Below are positions 44,399 through 52,551 of a stretch of DNA of 64,000 nucleotides, piece by piece (the first letter of the stretch is position 1; every line of letters starts with the position of its first letter). The position numbers and the translations under genes were made by a program. The DNA is from Clostridiales bacterium 1_7_47FAA (lineage in GTDB: Bacteria > Bacillota > Clostridia > Lachnospirales > Lachnospiraceae), in the NCBI GenBank assembly GCA_000155435.1, contig DS990263.1:1-64000 (forward strand), in the 5' to 3' direction. Under the pieces are notes generated by a model, which had not been told where the DNA came from, made no database searches, and saw nothing but the letters and a program-made list of their open reading frames with translations.

Positions 44399-45439
44399 AT
44401 GGAGGATGTAAAGACGGGTATGAAAATGATGAAATTATTGCCGGTACTATTAGCTGCAGCTATTGTCATGACAGCGGCGGCTGGCTGCGGTTCCAGGGAT
44501 GACAGCCAGGCAGTAAAGGAAACTGAGGCAGGGGCTTCGGTCACGTCTTCCCCGGCAGCCAATCCGGCCGGTGGGGCAGGTGATGGATCCGGTGAGGAAG
44601 ATGGGGCTGGGAATGCAGATGCAGCCAATGGGGCAGATAAAGCCGGAGCAACAGATAAAACTGAAACGGAAGATAAGACCAAGGATACGGATCCATCCGG
44701 CCAAACAGGAGAAGGCGGCGCGGAGGAGGCCTACAGCAGGATACCGGATCCTCCCGCATCAGACGGAAGTAAGATACTTTTCGTGGGCAACAGCCATACC
44801 TACACCAATGACCTTCCCGGCATGTTCTATTCAATGGCAGAGGTAGGAGGACACAAGGTAGATGTATACGACCTGACGGAAGGCTACTACACGCTTAAGA
44901 TGTACTCTGATCCTGAGGATGAACTGGGAAGCGTGCTGACGGAAGCGCTTAAGGGTGAAAGCTGGGATTTTGTTGTATTACAGGAGAATACCAATGCCTC
45001 CATTGCCCTCAATGCAAAGAAGGATATGTATCCATACGCCCGCCAACTGGATGGGATGATACAAAAGGCAGGCGGACAGACCGTATTCCTGATGACCTGG
45101 GCGCCAAAGGACGGGGCCGGCGTCCTCAGCCATGAGATGGTACAGACCCAGCTGTCACTGGGATACAGGACCATTGCTGAGGAACTGGATGCACTGCTGA
45201 TTCCCGGTGGGGAAGTATTTGAGGCAGCAAGGAAGCAGGCGGAGGGCCTGGAACTGTGGGGTGAGGACGGACAGCACCCATCGGAGGAAGGCACATATCT
45301 GGCCGCATGCTCGGCTTACGCTCTGCTGTTCCAGGAGTCGCCAGTGGGCAATTCATTTGTGTCGGACCTGGACCAGGCAGTGGCAGGGGAACTGCAGGAA
45401 ATTGCAGATGCTTACATACTGGGTACAAAAAAGTCTTGA
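44399..45439 (+). CDS. SGNH/GDSL-like lipoprotein
   Basis: A 346-residue protein with a lipoprotein signal (lipobox TAAAGC, lipidated C30), a roughly 85-residue Gly/Asp/Thr-rich linker, and a C-terminal domain that resembles SGNH hydrolases. That domain has ILFVGNSHTYTNDLPGMF (block I, Ser132), WDFVVLQENTNAS and EDGQHPSEEGTYLAACSAY (catalytic D290 and H293). An esterase or deacetylase acting on surface glycans or wall is plausible, but the substrate is unknown. An in-frame ATG at 44420 would give a more usual lipoprotein N terminus. The stop overlaps the promoter of the methionine operon. Confidence 0.7.
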   Translation: MEDVKTGMKMMKLLPVLLAAAIVMTAAAGCGSRDDSQAVKETEAGASVTSSPAANPAGGAGDGSGEEDGAGNADAANGADKAGATDKTETEDKTKDTDPSGQTGEGGAEEAYSRIPDPPASDGSKILFVGNSHTYTNDLPGMFYSMAEVGGHKVDVYDLTEGYYTLKMYSDPEDELGSVLTEALKGESWDFVVLQENTNASIALNAKKDMYPYARQLDGMIQKAGGQTVFLMTWAPKDGAGVLSHEMVQTQLSLGYRTIAEELDALLIPGGEVFEAARKQAEGLELWGEDGQHPSEEGTYLAACSAYALLFQESPVGNSFVSDLDQAVAGELQEIADAYILGTKKS

Positions 45440-45464
45440 CAAATGAGTATGAGTGATGTATCTT
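45436..45464 (+). promoter_or_regulatory. Promoter of the methionine transporter operon
   Basis: A perfect -35 TTGACA (45436-45441) and TATCTT (45459-45464) are separated by 17 bases. It overlaps the stop of the upstream gene. The predicted start near 45471 leaves a 300-base leader before metN containing a small reading frame and a terminator. Confidence 0.75.
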
Positions 45465-45518
45465 CTTAACTAAGACAAATCCTAGTTGATTAATAGAGAA
45501 TAAGTACAGGAGGATCTT

Positions 45519-45611
45519 ATGAATCAGTTCAAAGCCATGCAGATGAATATGGATATGATGAACGGCATGTACATGATGATGTGCTGTGTATCCGCATGGG
45601 CAAAAAACTGA
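45519..45611 (+). CDS. Methionine-rich leader peptide (putative)
   Basis: A 30-codon frame with a strong ribosome site (AGGAGGATCTT, 5-6 bases before the ATG) encodes a peptide starting MNQFKAMQMNMDMMNGMYMM. Ten of 30 residues are Met, including a MMM run at residues 19-21 followed by two Cys. It lies between the promoter and a rho-independent terminator upstream of metNIQ, the arrangement of classic amino-acid attenuators. By analogy, ribosome stalling on Met codons when Met-tRNA is short would change RNA folding and let polymerase pass the terminator. The peptide itself has no signal sequence or known domain. Translation is supported by the ribosome site, regulation is inferred. Confidence 0.6.
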   Translation: MNQFKAMQMNMDMMNGMYMMMCCVSAWAKN

Positions 45612-45678
45612 ATGTAAGTTTCATCTGTATGGATTGTGATTAATTGAGATTGAGTTGCATTGAGGAAAATGCTTCGAG

Positions 45679-45711
45679 GCCGCAAGTCCGTGCAGGACGT
45701 GCGGCTTTTTT
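45679..45711 (+). terminator. Attenuator-like terminator before metN
   Basis: GCCGCAAGTCC (45679-45689) pairs with GGACGTGCGGC (45695-45705) with one A-G mismatch and a GTGCA loop, followed by six T (45706-45711). It lies 68 bases after the leader stop and 60 bases before metN, inside the transcript of the operon. A smaller stem (45657-45661 with 45668-45672) precedes it. A CCGCA inside the leader frame (45591-45595) could compete for the 3' arm. Confidence 0.85.
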
Positions 45712-45770
45712 GGAGTGCAGGCGGTCCACAAGGTCAGGATCCAGATGAACGAAAGAAAGGAAATGAAATC

Positions 45771-46787
45771 ATGGAAGAGAACAGAGAAAATCCCATTATC
45801 CGGCTGGAAGGGCTGGGTAAGCAGTTCCAGACATCCGGCGGTCCGGTCACGGCGCTGGAGGATATCAACCTGGAGATACGCTACGGGGAGGTATTTGGAA
45901 TCATCGGACTGTCCGGGGCCGGCAAAAGCACCCTTGTACGCTGCATCAACTATCTGGAGGTGCCCACATCGGGCAAGGTAATATTCGAGGGAGAGAACCT
46001 GTCAGCCATGAAGGACAGGGAGAAGCGCCTGGCAAGACGCTCCATGGGAATGATATTCCAGCAGTTCAACCTTCTGGCCCAGAGGAATGTGCTTCAGAAT
46101 GTGTGCTTCCCGCTGGAGATATCCGGGGTATCCAAATCAGAAGCAAAAAAACGGGCGGAAGAGTTACTGAGGCTGGTGGGGCTTGAGGACAGGATGAAGG
46201 CATATCCGGCCCAGCTCTCAGGCGGCCAGAAGCAGAGGGTGGCGATTGCACGTGCCATGGCCACCAACCCCAAGGTGCTTCTGTGTGACGAGGCAACCAG
46301 CGCCCTGGACCCCAACACCACCAAATCCATCCTGGAACTTCTTAAGAAGATTAACCGGGAAATGGGAATCACGGTGATTGTCATAACCCATGAGATGGCT
46401 GTAATCGAAGCAATCTGCGACAGGGTGGCAATCATTGACCACAGCCATATTGCGGAAGTGGGAAAGGTGTCTGAGATATTCTCAGGACCCAAATCAGATA
46501 TCGGCCGCCAGCTGATTCTGGGGGATGTGGGAGCCCAGGGAACCAGCTTCGGACAGTCCCGGCAGATCCGCATTATCTTTGACGGAAGGGAATCCTCAGA
46601 ACCCGTCATCGCCAACATGGTCCTGGCGTGTAAGGTCCCGGTCAACATCATGCATGCGGACACCAGGGATATCGAAGGAAAAGCCATGGGCCAGATGATC
46701 ATCCAGCTGCCGGAGGACGAGACGGACGCCGGAAGGATCTGTAACTATTTAAAGACAGCCCACGTGGCATTTGAGGAGGTGCGTTAA
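45771..46787 (+). CDS. metN: Methionine ABC transporter ATP-binding protein
   Basis: A 338-residue ATPase. Walker A is GLSGAGKSTLVRCINYLE, the ABC signature is QLSGGQKQRVAIARAMA and Walker B is VLLCDEATSALDP. After about residue 240 a C-terminal NIL-type domain (IRIIFDGRESSEPVIANMVL) binds methionine and inhibits transport, the hallmark of MetN. I chose the ATG at 45771, 9 bases after AAAGGA. The frame is open further upstream across the terminator, where there is no ribosome site. Confidence 0.94.
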   Translation: MEENRENPIIRLEGLGKQFQTSGGPVTALEDINLEIRYGEVFGIIGLSGAGKSTLVRCINYLEVPTSGKVIFEGENLSAMKDREKRLARRSMGMIFQQFNLLAQRNVLQNVCFPLEISGVSKSEAKKRAEELLRLVGLEDRMKAYPAQLSGGQKQRVAIARAMATNPKVLLCDEATSALDPNTTKSILELLKKINREMGITVIVITHEMAVIEAICDRVAIIDHSHIAEVGKVSEIFSGPKSDIGRQLILGDVGAQGTSFGQSRQIRIIFDGRESSEPVIANMVLACKVPVNIMHADTRDIEGKAMGQMIIQLPEDETDAGRICNYLKTAHVAFEEVR

Positions 46788-46788
46788 G

Positions 46789-47454
46789 ATGCAGTTTGAT
46801 TCAACAACCATTAACATGCTCATAAAGGGAATTGGGGAAACATTCTATATGGTGCTGCTGTCCTCTGCCCTGTCCTATATCATAGGCATTCCGCTGGGAA
46901 TTGCACTGGTCGTCACGGACAAGGACGGAATCAGCCCGGTTCCTGTTTTCAACAAGGTTCTTGGAGTGGTAATCAACCTTCTGCGTTCCGTGCCTTTCAT
47001 CATCCTGTTAATCATGGTAATCCCCATCACCAGGCTGATTGTAGGTAAGATATATGGCTCCAACGCAACCGTTGTCCCGCTGGTGATTTCAGCATCCCCT
47101 TATATTGCGCGCATGGTGGAGTCTTCCCTGAAGGAAGTGGATGCAGGCGTCATCGAGGCGGCCAAGTCCATGGGGGCCTCCACCTGGCAGATCATCGTGA
47201 AAGTCCTGCTGCCGGAGGCAAAGCCGTCCCTGTTGGTAGGGGCAGCCATTTCCGTGACAACAATCTTAGGATATTCTGCCATGGCGGGATTTACCGGCGG
47301 CGGCGGACTGGGAGATATCGCTATCCGCTATGGTTACCATCGGTACCAAACGGATATGATGCTGGTGACCGTAGTGCTTTTGGTCATCATCGTACAGCTG
47401 ATTCAGGAGATATTCATGCGCATGTCCAGGAGAAGCGACAAGAGGATCCGATAG
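46789..47454 (+). CDS. metI: Methionine ABC transporter permease
   Basis: A 221-residue MetI-type permease with five hydrophobic segments and the EAA loop (VDAGVIEAAKSMGASTWQIIVKVLLPEAKP reduced to its core AAKSMGAS). GFTGGGGLGDIAIRYGYHRY is characteristic of MetI. It starts one base after the metN stop, with GAGGAGGTG inside the metN end as ribosome site. Confidence 0.94.
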   Translation: MQFDSTTINMLIKGIGETFYMVLLSSALSYIIGIPLGIALVVTDKDGISPVPVFNKVLGVVINLLRSVPFIILLIMVIPITRLIVGKIYGSNATVVPLVISASPYIARMVESSLKEVDAGVIEAAKSMGASTWQIIVKVLLPEAKPSLLVGAAISVTTILGYSAMAGFTGGGGLGDIAIRYGYHRYQTDMMLVTVVLLVIIVQLIQEIFMRMSRRSDKRIR

Positions 47455-47495
47455 GTTTTAAAGGAAGTCAATCCGGCGGAACAACTGTGTACTGC

Positions 47496-47519
47496 CGTTG
47501 CCGGAATGATCCGGCAACG
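47496..47519 (+). promoter_or_regulatory. Hairpin between metI and metQ
   Basis: CGTTGCCGG (47496-47504) pairs perfectly with CCGGCAACG (47511-47519) around AATGAT. No T run follows. Such a structure in an ABC operon often protects the downstream binding-protein mRNA and raises its level over the permease. That role is inferred. Confidence 0.6.
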
Positions 47520-47600
47520 AAGGGAACACCTGCCGGCTGATGATAAAATGCCCGTAAAGGGTAAATAAGGGGGCAGCCCCGAAATGAGGAGGAAATCATT

Positions 47601-48530
47601 ATGAAGAAGAGAGTATTAGGCGCAGCCGTACTGGCTGCAGCACTGGCAGCAGGGGCACTTACCGCCTGCTCAGGAACTGCAAAGGAAACCACGGCAGCTG
47701 AGACAGCGGCAGGGACATCAGCAGAAACAACAGCAGCCGGAGCAGACGCGCAAACCACTGAGGCAGGTTCTGAAGCAGCAGATACCACAGCTGCCGCGAA
47801 TCTACAGAAAATCATTGTAGGCGCAAGCCCTGCACCCCATGCTGAGATCCTGAATGCAGCCAAGGAAGTGCTGGCATCCAAGGGTTATGAGCTGGAAATC
47901 GTTGAATACACGGACTATGTACAGCCGAACAACGCACTGGACACAGGCGACCTGGATGCAAACTATTTCCAGCATAAGCCATACCTGGATTCCTTCAATG
48001 CACAGAACGGAACCAAGTTAGTCAGCGCAGGAGCCATCCACTATGAGCCGTTCGGCATCTATGGCGGAAAGGTGTCTTCCCTGGATGAACTGCAGGACAA
48101 GGCAGCCGTGCTGGTACCTAATGATGTGAGCAATGAGGCAAGGGCGCTTTTACTTCTGGAAGCCCAGGGCTTAATCAAGCTGAAAGAGGGCGTGGGCCTG
48201 GAAGCAACCAGGAATGACATTGTGGAGAACCCGAAGAATCTGGAAATCGTGGAGATGGAGGCGGCGCAGCTTCCCCGTTCCCTTCCGGATGCGGATATTG
48301 CTGTCATCAACGGCAACTACGCAATTGAAGCAGGGCTTAAGGTAAGCGATGCACTGGCAACCGAAGACTCCCAGTCCCTGGCAGCAACCACTTATGGAAA
48401 CATTGTGGCTGTAAAAGAAGGCGAGGAAAACAGCGATGCCATCAAGGCGCTGGTAGAGGCGCTGACCAGCCCGGAGGTAAAGCAGTTCATGGAGGAGAGA
48501 TACGAAGGGGCAGTTGTTCCTCTGTTCTAA
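47601..48530 (+). CDS. metQ: Methionine-binding lipoprotein MetQ
   Basis: A 309-residue NlpA/MetQ lipoprotein. The signal peptide ends in the lipobox ALTAC (lipidated C23). A 45-residue Thr/Ala/Glu linker leads to the fold: KIIVGASPAPHAEILNAAKEVLASKG, ELEIVEYTDYVQPNNALDTGDLDANYFQHKPYLD, and NGNYAIEAGLKVSDAL near the end (quoted in parts). These are standard MetQ motifs. GAGGAGGAAA precedes the ATG. Confidence 0.93.
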   Translation: MKKRVLGAAVLAAALAAGALTACSGTAKETTAAETAAGTSAETTAAGADAQTTEAGSEAADTTAAANLQKIIVGASPAPHAEILNAAKEVLASKGYELEIVEYTDYVQPNNALDTGDLDANYFQHKPYLDSFNAQNGTKLVSAGAIHYEPFGIYGGKVSSLDELQDKAAVLVPNDVSNEARALLLLEAQGLIKLKEGVGLEATRNDIVENPKNLEIVEMEAAQLPRSLPDADIAVINGNYAIEAGLKVSDALATEDSQSLAATTYGNIVAVKEGEENSDAIKALVEALTSPEVKQFMEERYEGAVVPLF

Positions 48531-48562
48531 ACCAACCTTATAATATGTGGTGTGTAAGCTGT

Positions 48563-48601
48563 AATCCGCCGGGACAGGTTCCCGGCGGATTGTATTTTTT
48601 T
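48563..48601 (+). terminator. Terminator after metQ
   Basis: A perfect 12-bp stem (48563-48574 with 48580-48591), a 5-base loop and a T run (48594-48601) end the methionine transporter operon. Confidence 0.9.
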
Positions 48602-48669
48602 GTAAGTTATGATATACTCTTCACGTATGATTGGACCGGATTGTACCGGCATAAGAAAGGGGACTATAC

Positions 48670-49533
48670 ATGGATTACGGACATGGTAATACCAGCCAGT
48701 CAGGGGAAGGCAGTGCCCCTGATTCAAATAGGACAGACAGAAACCAGGCACCCAATGAACCGGTGGTCGTGGCGGAACAGCCGGCATGTCCGGTGGATTC
48801 CGGCACGGATGACAGCGGCAATGGGTGGAGCCAGCCAGGTCCCCGTGGATATGAGGAAAGCGCTTGGAGCCAGCCGGGAGAGGTACCGCCCCGGCAGGAA
48901 ATCTGGAGCCGCCCGGAGGACAGGCAGAATTGCCCGGAGGCCAGCTGGCACCGTTCAGAGGCCAGCCAGAACAGCCCGGAGGACAGCCGGAACCGGAACA
49001 GTTCCAGCGGGCAGTCTGATGGCCCTTGCCAGTCAGGCGCACTGGATCAGGGAAGGAACCAGGACAAAGGACAGCCGGAACATAAGCCGGAGTACAAGAC
49101 AGCGCCTCCTTCCTATTCAGGACAGGCCGGGAACCAGTATTACGGGCAGGGAAGTGCAGGCCGGTCACAGAACCGCTCCCAAAGCCAGTATCAGGGGCAG
49201 GATGAATATCAGACCCAGTATCAGACTCAGTATCAGACCCAGACCAGCGGCCGGAACCAATATCAGAAGCCGTCTGAAGAAAAGAATGGGATGGCAATCA
49301 CTTCCCTTGTCATGGGAATCCTGTCCCTTGTCACATGCTGCTGCGGCTGGATTGCACTTGTGCTGGGGATTCTGGGCATCATATTCGCCATCTTATCAAG
49401 GGGTGAAGACAGTATGTGCAGCCAGGCCAAGGCGGGATTGATCCTTTCCATAATAGGCGTTTCAATTGCAATCCTTGTAATCCTTGCATATATTGGGCTG
49501 CAGATGTTATCCATCATTCCGGATACGTTTTAA
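48670..49533 (+). CDS. DUF4190-type membrane protein with long hydrophilic N terminus
   Basis: A 287-residue protein. Residues 1-195 are hydrophilic and disordered, rich in Gln, Ser, Gly and Pro, and include YQTQ repeats coded by a 12-base DNA repeat near 49204-49245. The C-terminal 90 residues have two membrane segments (AITSLVMGILSLVTCCCGWIA and GLILSIIGVSIAILVILAYI) in the pattern of DUF4190/DUF4352-associated proteins. Function is unknown. Similar proteins are common in Firmicutes. AAAGGGG precedes the ATG. Confidence 0.7.
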   Translation: MDYGHGNTSQSGEGSAPDSNRTDRNQAPNEPVVVAEQPACPVDSGTDDSGNGWSQPGPRGYEESAWSQPGEVPPRQEIWSRPEDRQNCPEASWHRSEASQNSPEDSRNRNSSSGQSDGPCQSGALDQGRNQDKGQPEHKPEYKTAPPSYSGQAGNQYYGQGSAGRSQNRSQSQYQGQDEYQTQYQTQYQTQTSGRNQYQKPSEEKNGMAITSLVMGILSLVTCCCGWIALVLGILGIIFAILSRGEDSMCSQAKAGLILSIIGVSIAILVILAYIGLQMLSIIPDTF

Positions 49534-49641
49534 ACCGTTGTCCTGGTCCGTGTCCTGAAAATCATCCTGAACCGGATCCGGGATTCTAATACCCGTAACG
49601 GCTGCATATATAAGTAGTAAGAAGCTGCCGGAGGGATAATT

Positions 49642-49902
49642 ACGCGAATTTATGATCTCAAACAGAAAGAAGTTATTAATGTGAAGACCTGCAAACGTCT
49701 GGGGTTTGTGGGGGATGTGGATTTCGATATGGAGACTGGCTGCATGCTGGCCCTTATCGTACCCGGTCCCGGATGTATCTGCGGTTTCCTGGGCAGGGAA
49801 AAAGAGTATATAATTCCCTTCTGTGATATCTGTCAGGTTGGAAATGATATTATACTGGTGGATATAAAAGAAAAAGATGTGTCGGAAAATATAAAATGCT
49901 GA
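49642..49902 (+). CDS. YlmC/YmxH family sporulation protein, apparent ACG start
   Basis: The PRC-barrel-like protein reads RIYDLKQKEVINVKTCKRLGF... onward. VGDVDFDMETGCMLALIVPGPG and REKEYIIPFCDICQVGNDIILVDI are family motifs. Relatives usually begin M-R-I-x-D-L-K-x-K-E-V-I-N. Here the matching frame begins at ACG (49642), placed 6 bases after GGAGGG, with no ATG, GTG or TTG at that spot. The first standard start in frame is GTG at 49681, which would remove 13 conserved residues. Either ACG is used weakly, or the gene is impaired or there is a base error. The full-length version has 86 residues. Confidence 0.7.
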   Translation, partial: TRIYDLKQKEVINVKTCKRLGFVGDVDFDMETGCMLALIVPGPGCICGFLGREKEYIIPFCDICQVGNDIILVDIKEKDVSENIKC

Positions 49903-50110
49903 ATCCCGCCGCCAGGCACAGAACCATCTGATGTCTGGCGGTATTTGCATGAAAGGGAGGAGTGGCCGGCAGGATTCATCCTGCCGACCGGTTTGTGAGA
50001 AAAAGTTGTATGAAAAGCATTAGCTTTTTTACATTTTCAAGGATACATAAAAAATGTGATGATTCTATGTGGAAAATGTGAAAAAAATGTGAAGCTGCAT
50101 TAGAGCATGT

Positions 50111-51457
50111 CTATATGCTGGGATTCCCACACACGCCTATGAGGGCAGGCACCCCTGGCGCCGCCATCACTGCGTAGATAAAGGGGCGGTTCAGTATCAT
50201 TTCCCCTGACGCTTCCCCTGGAAGGGAACCGTCCAGCGGGGGGATGACAAGGCAGGAGGCGGCATTGATGCCATTTTCATCCATCCGGATGCCGGATGCC
50301 TGGCTAATGCCTGACAGGCAGGCGGGGCTGTCAGCAAGGCCTGAAAAATCAGCCTGGCCCGGCGTAAATACCTGACTTACCCCAAGATCTTCCAGGATTG
50401 GACGCAGTTCCAGACAGGTGCCGTACTGGAATTTGGGGATGTTTAAGGTTATCCGCCCATAAGGTTCATTGATAATATGCCCGAACATCTCCGCCATCCG
50501 TTCCTCAGATGACAGCAGGGCCTGAGGGGTAAAGCCCTCATCAGGCAGTACGAGGATCAGGGTACTGTTTTCTTTCAGGGAAATGACGGCCCTCATGAAT
50601 CCATGACCATGGTAGTAGCTGCAGTTCCTGCTGTCCGTCATATATTCACATGTGACTGCCTGGCCGTCCGCAGGATGGAATTGGCCGGATACATTCTTTG
50701 AACTGTCAAAATGAAATACCCACTGGCTGCTGTAGGACATGGTATCCAACATGTGCATGGTTTCATCCTGCGACAGTACAAGCCCGGGGGAAATGCCCTG
50801 GTTTCCATGATCCATCAGCCAACGGTTCATGACTGCGGCTGAATTGGCATGGGTCAAATCCATGCGGAAGACATCGGAATGGTATTGCTGTTCAATCATC
50901 CTTCTGAGATTGGCATCCAGGGGACTTCCATCGTTCAGCCACATGGAACTGACTGGTTTAATCATGCTGGCTTCGTTGTCACGGTACATGAGCCTGTACA
51001 GGCTGCCGCATTCAGCCGCCATCCGGCTGGCATCCTGTCCGGGGGATGTGAGCAGTCCGTATAACTGGTTCCTGGTACTGCCGCCCGCGGCCTGGGCCGC
51101 CAGGGCCAGGGAGTAGTAGAGGCTGACTGGCGAGTAACACTGGTTTACCTGGCTGTCCTTTAACACGGCGGAGGCTGTCTTGTATGAAAAGCTTGTGATT
51201 CCGGCCAGGAATCCATCGCTCAGCGTGCTGTTTTGCTGGATGGCCCGCTGGCTTCCGGCATCGCCATAGGCAGCGGCAGCCGGACGGGCGGCAAATGCCT
51301 CCTGGCGGTAAGGGATGCCAGCCTCCTGCTGTACCGGAGGATGGCTGGAACCGGCAGCGCCAGGTCCGGCTTCTGCTGATACGGGAATGGCGGGGATGAG
51401 CATAAAAGAGACGGCCAGAAGCCCGGCCGTCATTTGGGTAATTGTATTCCTTATCAT
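50111..51457 (-). CDS. Secreted serpin (serine protease inhibitor)
   Basis: A 448-residue serpin. A signal peptide (AGLLAVSFMLIPAIPVSAEA) is followed by a linker of about 60 residues. The fold then starts with CYSPVSLYYSLALAAQAAGGSTRNQLYGLL (quoted in parts). Later come VFHFDSSKNVSGQFHP and LILVLPDEG, and near the C terminus the hinge-like DENGINAASCLVIP, a short reactive loop, and FIYAVMAAPGVPALIGVCGNP. Inhibitory serpins usually have small residues at the hinge. Here INAASCLVIP is less regular, so inhibition is uncertain. AGGAGGG lies upstream on the minus strand. Role could be defence against host or competitor proteases in the gut. Confidence 0.82.
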   Translation of the reverse strand: MIRNTITQMTAGLLAVSFMLIPAIPVSAEAGPGAAGSSHPPVQQEAGIPYRQEAFAARPAAAAYGDAGSQRAIQQNSTLSDGFLAGITSFSYKTASAVLKDSQVNQCYSPVSLYYSLALAAQAAGGSTRNQLYGLLTSPGQDASRMAAECGSLYRLMYRDNEASMIKPVSSMWLNDGSPLDANLRRMIEQQYHSDVFRMDLTHANSAAVMNRWLMDHGNQGISPGLVLSQDETMHMLDTMSYSSQWVFHFDSSKNVSGQFHPADGQAVTCEYMTDSRNCSYYHGHGFMRAVISLKENSTLILVLPDEGFTPQALLSSEERMAEMFGHIINEPYGRITLNIPKFQYGTCLELRPILEDLGVSQVFTPGQADFSGLADSPACLSGISQASGIRMDENGINAASCLVIPPLDGSLPGEASGEMILNRPFIYAVMAAPGVPALIGVCGNPSI

Positions 51458-51623
51458 ATTGCAATCCCTCCTGACATGATGGTAACAGGGTTCTTATAAT
51501 ATCATTGTATCAGATTCAGGAGGAGGGCGCATTTCATTTTCCTTAATTAAATCATACAAAAACCGCATTGCATATGGCACGGCTGCAGGAACAGGCAAAT
51601 GACCAGAAAAGCGGCGGGCCGGA

Positions 51624-52382
51624 TTACAGGTTCCTGTGGATGGTTTCCAGGATCCCGCGCAGTTCCCCCACATCAATCTGTCCGGGCGCCGAGGCCCCGC
51701 CCGCAGAGCCGAAGGTCAGGCAGGAGCCAAAAATCTCGCCGCTTATACGGCTGATGAGCCCGGTGCCTTTCATGGACATGGAAATGACCTGGCAGGAAAG
51801 TGTGCGGCAAGCTTTTTCCGTGGCTGACAAAAGGGTCAGTACATCGCTGGCCGAACCCGGCATCACGGCAATCTTGGCAATATCAGCGCCCAGGAAGTCC
51901 ATCCGCTCCAGACGTTTTAACAGCTCCTTTTCATCGGGCGTTGCGGTAAAGTCGTGGTTGGAGAGGATGACGCCCACGTTGTTTTCGTGGGCCAGCTTAA
52001 TCAGGTCCCGGACCGCATGGTCATCGGAAAACAGCTCTATGTCCACCAGGTCGGCTGAGCCGGAACAGATGGCGCGTTCAAGGAGGGTCCGGTAATCGGC
52101 CGCGGATGCGGGCAGGTTCCCGCCCTCCCCATGGGTCCGGAAGGTAAAGAGCAGGGGAATCCTGCCAAGGGTCCGGGCCAGGACGGGCATCACCCTGTCA
52201 ACGGCGCCGGGGTCCAGTATGCCGACATACCAGTCAGCCCTCCACTCAGCCACATCCACAGGAAGGGTGGTAAAACGTCCGGCTTCCCGTATAAGGGAAT
52301 CAAAGCCGGTTTCCACCAGAGGCGCGCATATCTTGGGAATCCCTTCCCCCAGTATTACATCTTTTATCTTCACATTATTCAT
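51624..52382 (-). CDS. aroD: 3-dehydroquinate dehydratase, type I
   Basis: AroD converts 3-dehydroquinate to 3-dehydroshikimate by a Schiff-base mechanism. The 252-residue protein has VAEWRADWY near residue 45, ILSNHDFTATP (catalytic His near residue 142) and DIAKIAVMPGSASDVL (Schiff-base Lys near residue 169). The C terminus keeps ISMSMKGTGLISR and SCLTFGSAGGASAPGQ. It is convergent with nothing and lies 1.2 kb from the aroE-aroK fusion on the other strand, so shikimate genes cluster loosely here. Confidence 0.94.
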   Translation of the reverse strand: MNNVKIKDVILGEGIPKICAPLVETGFDSLIREAGRFTTLPVDVAEWRADWYVGILDPGAVDRVMPVLARTLGRIPLLFTFRTHGEGGNLPASAADYRTLLERAICSGSADLVDIELFSDDHAVRDLIKLAHENNVGVILSNHDFTATPDEKELLKRLERMDFLGADIAKIAVMPGSASDVLTLLSATEKACRTLSCQVISMSMKGTGLISRISGEIFGSCLTFGSAGGASAPGQIDVGELRGILETIHRNL

Positions 52383-52475
52383 ATGGAACCAGCCTTTCTA
52401 TGTTCTGCTATGGGTCTTATTATAAAACGGGGAGGGAGATTCGTCCATACAGTTATGAAAATAAATACAAAGTCC

Positions 52476-52504
52476 TTGCGATTCATAGATGATTCGGTTA
52501 AAAT
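52476..52504 (+). promoter_or_regulatory. Promoter of nrdR
   Basis: TTGCGA (52476-52481) and TAAAAT (52499-52504) with a 17-base spacer lie 48 bases before the nrdR start. This intergenic region also serves aroD on the other strand. Confidence 0.7.
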
Positions 52505-52551
52505 AAATGCAGCACGAAAGCCGTGAATAGAGGAAAGGAAGTATTGAAAAG

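Noticed and set aside
45440-45770. SAM riboswitch or T-box upstream of metN
   Set aside because: I looked for the T-box sequence (AGGGTGGNACCGCG type) and for the SAM-I core layout and did not see them. A covariance-model search would settle this.
45660-45770. Longer MetN starting upstream at 45660
   Set aside because: That extension would cross the rho-independent terminator and lacks a ribosome site. The ATG at 45771 fits the family start.
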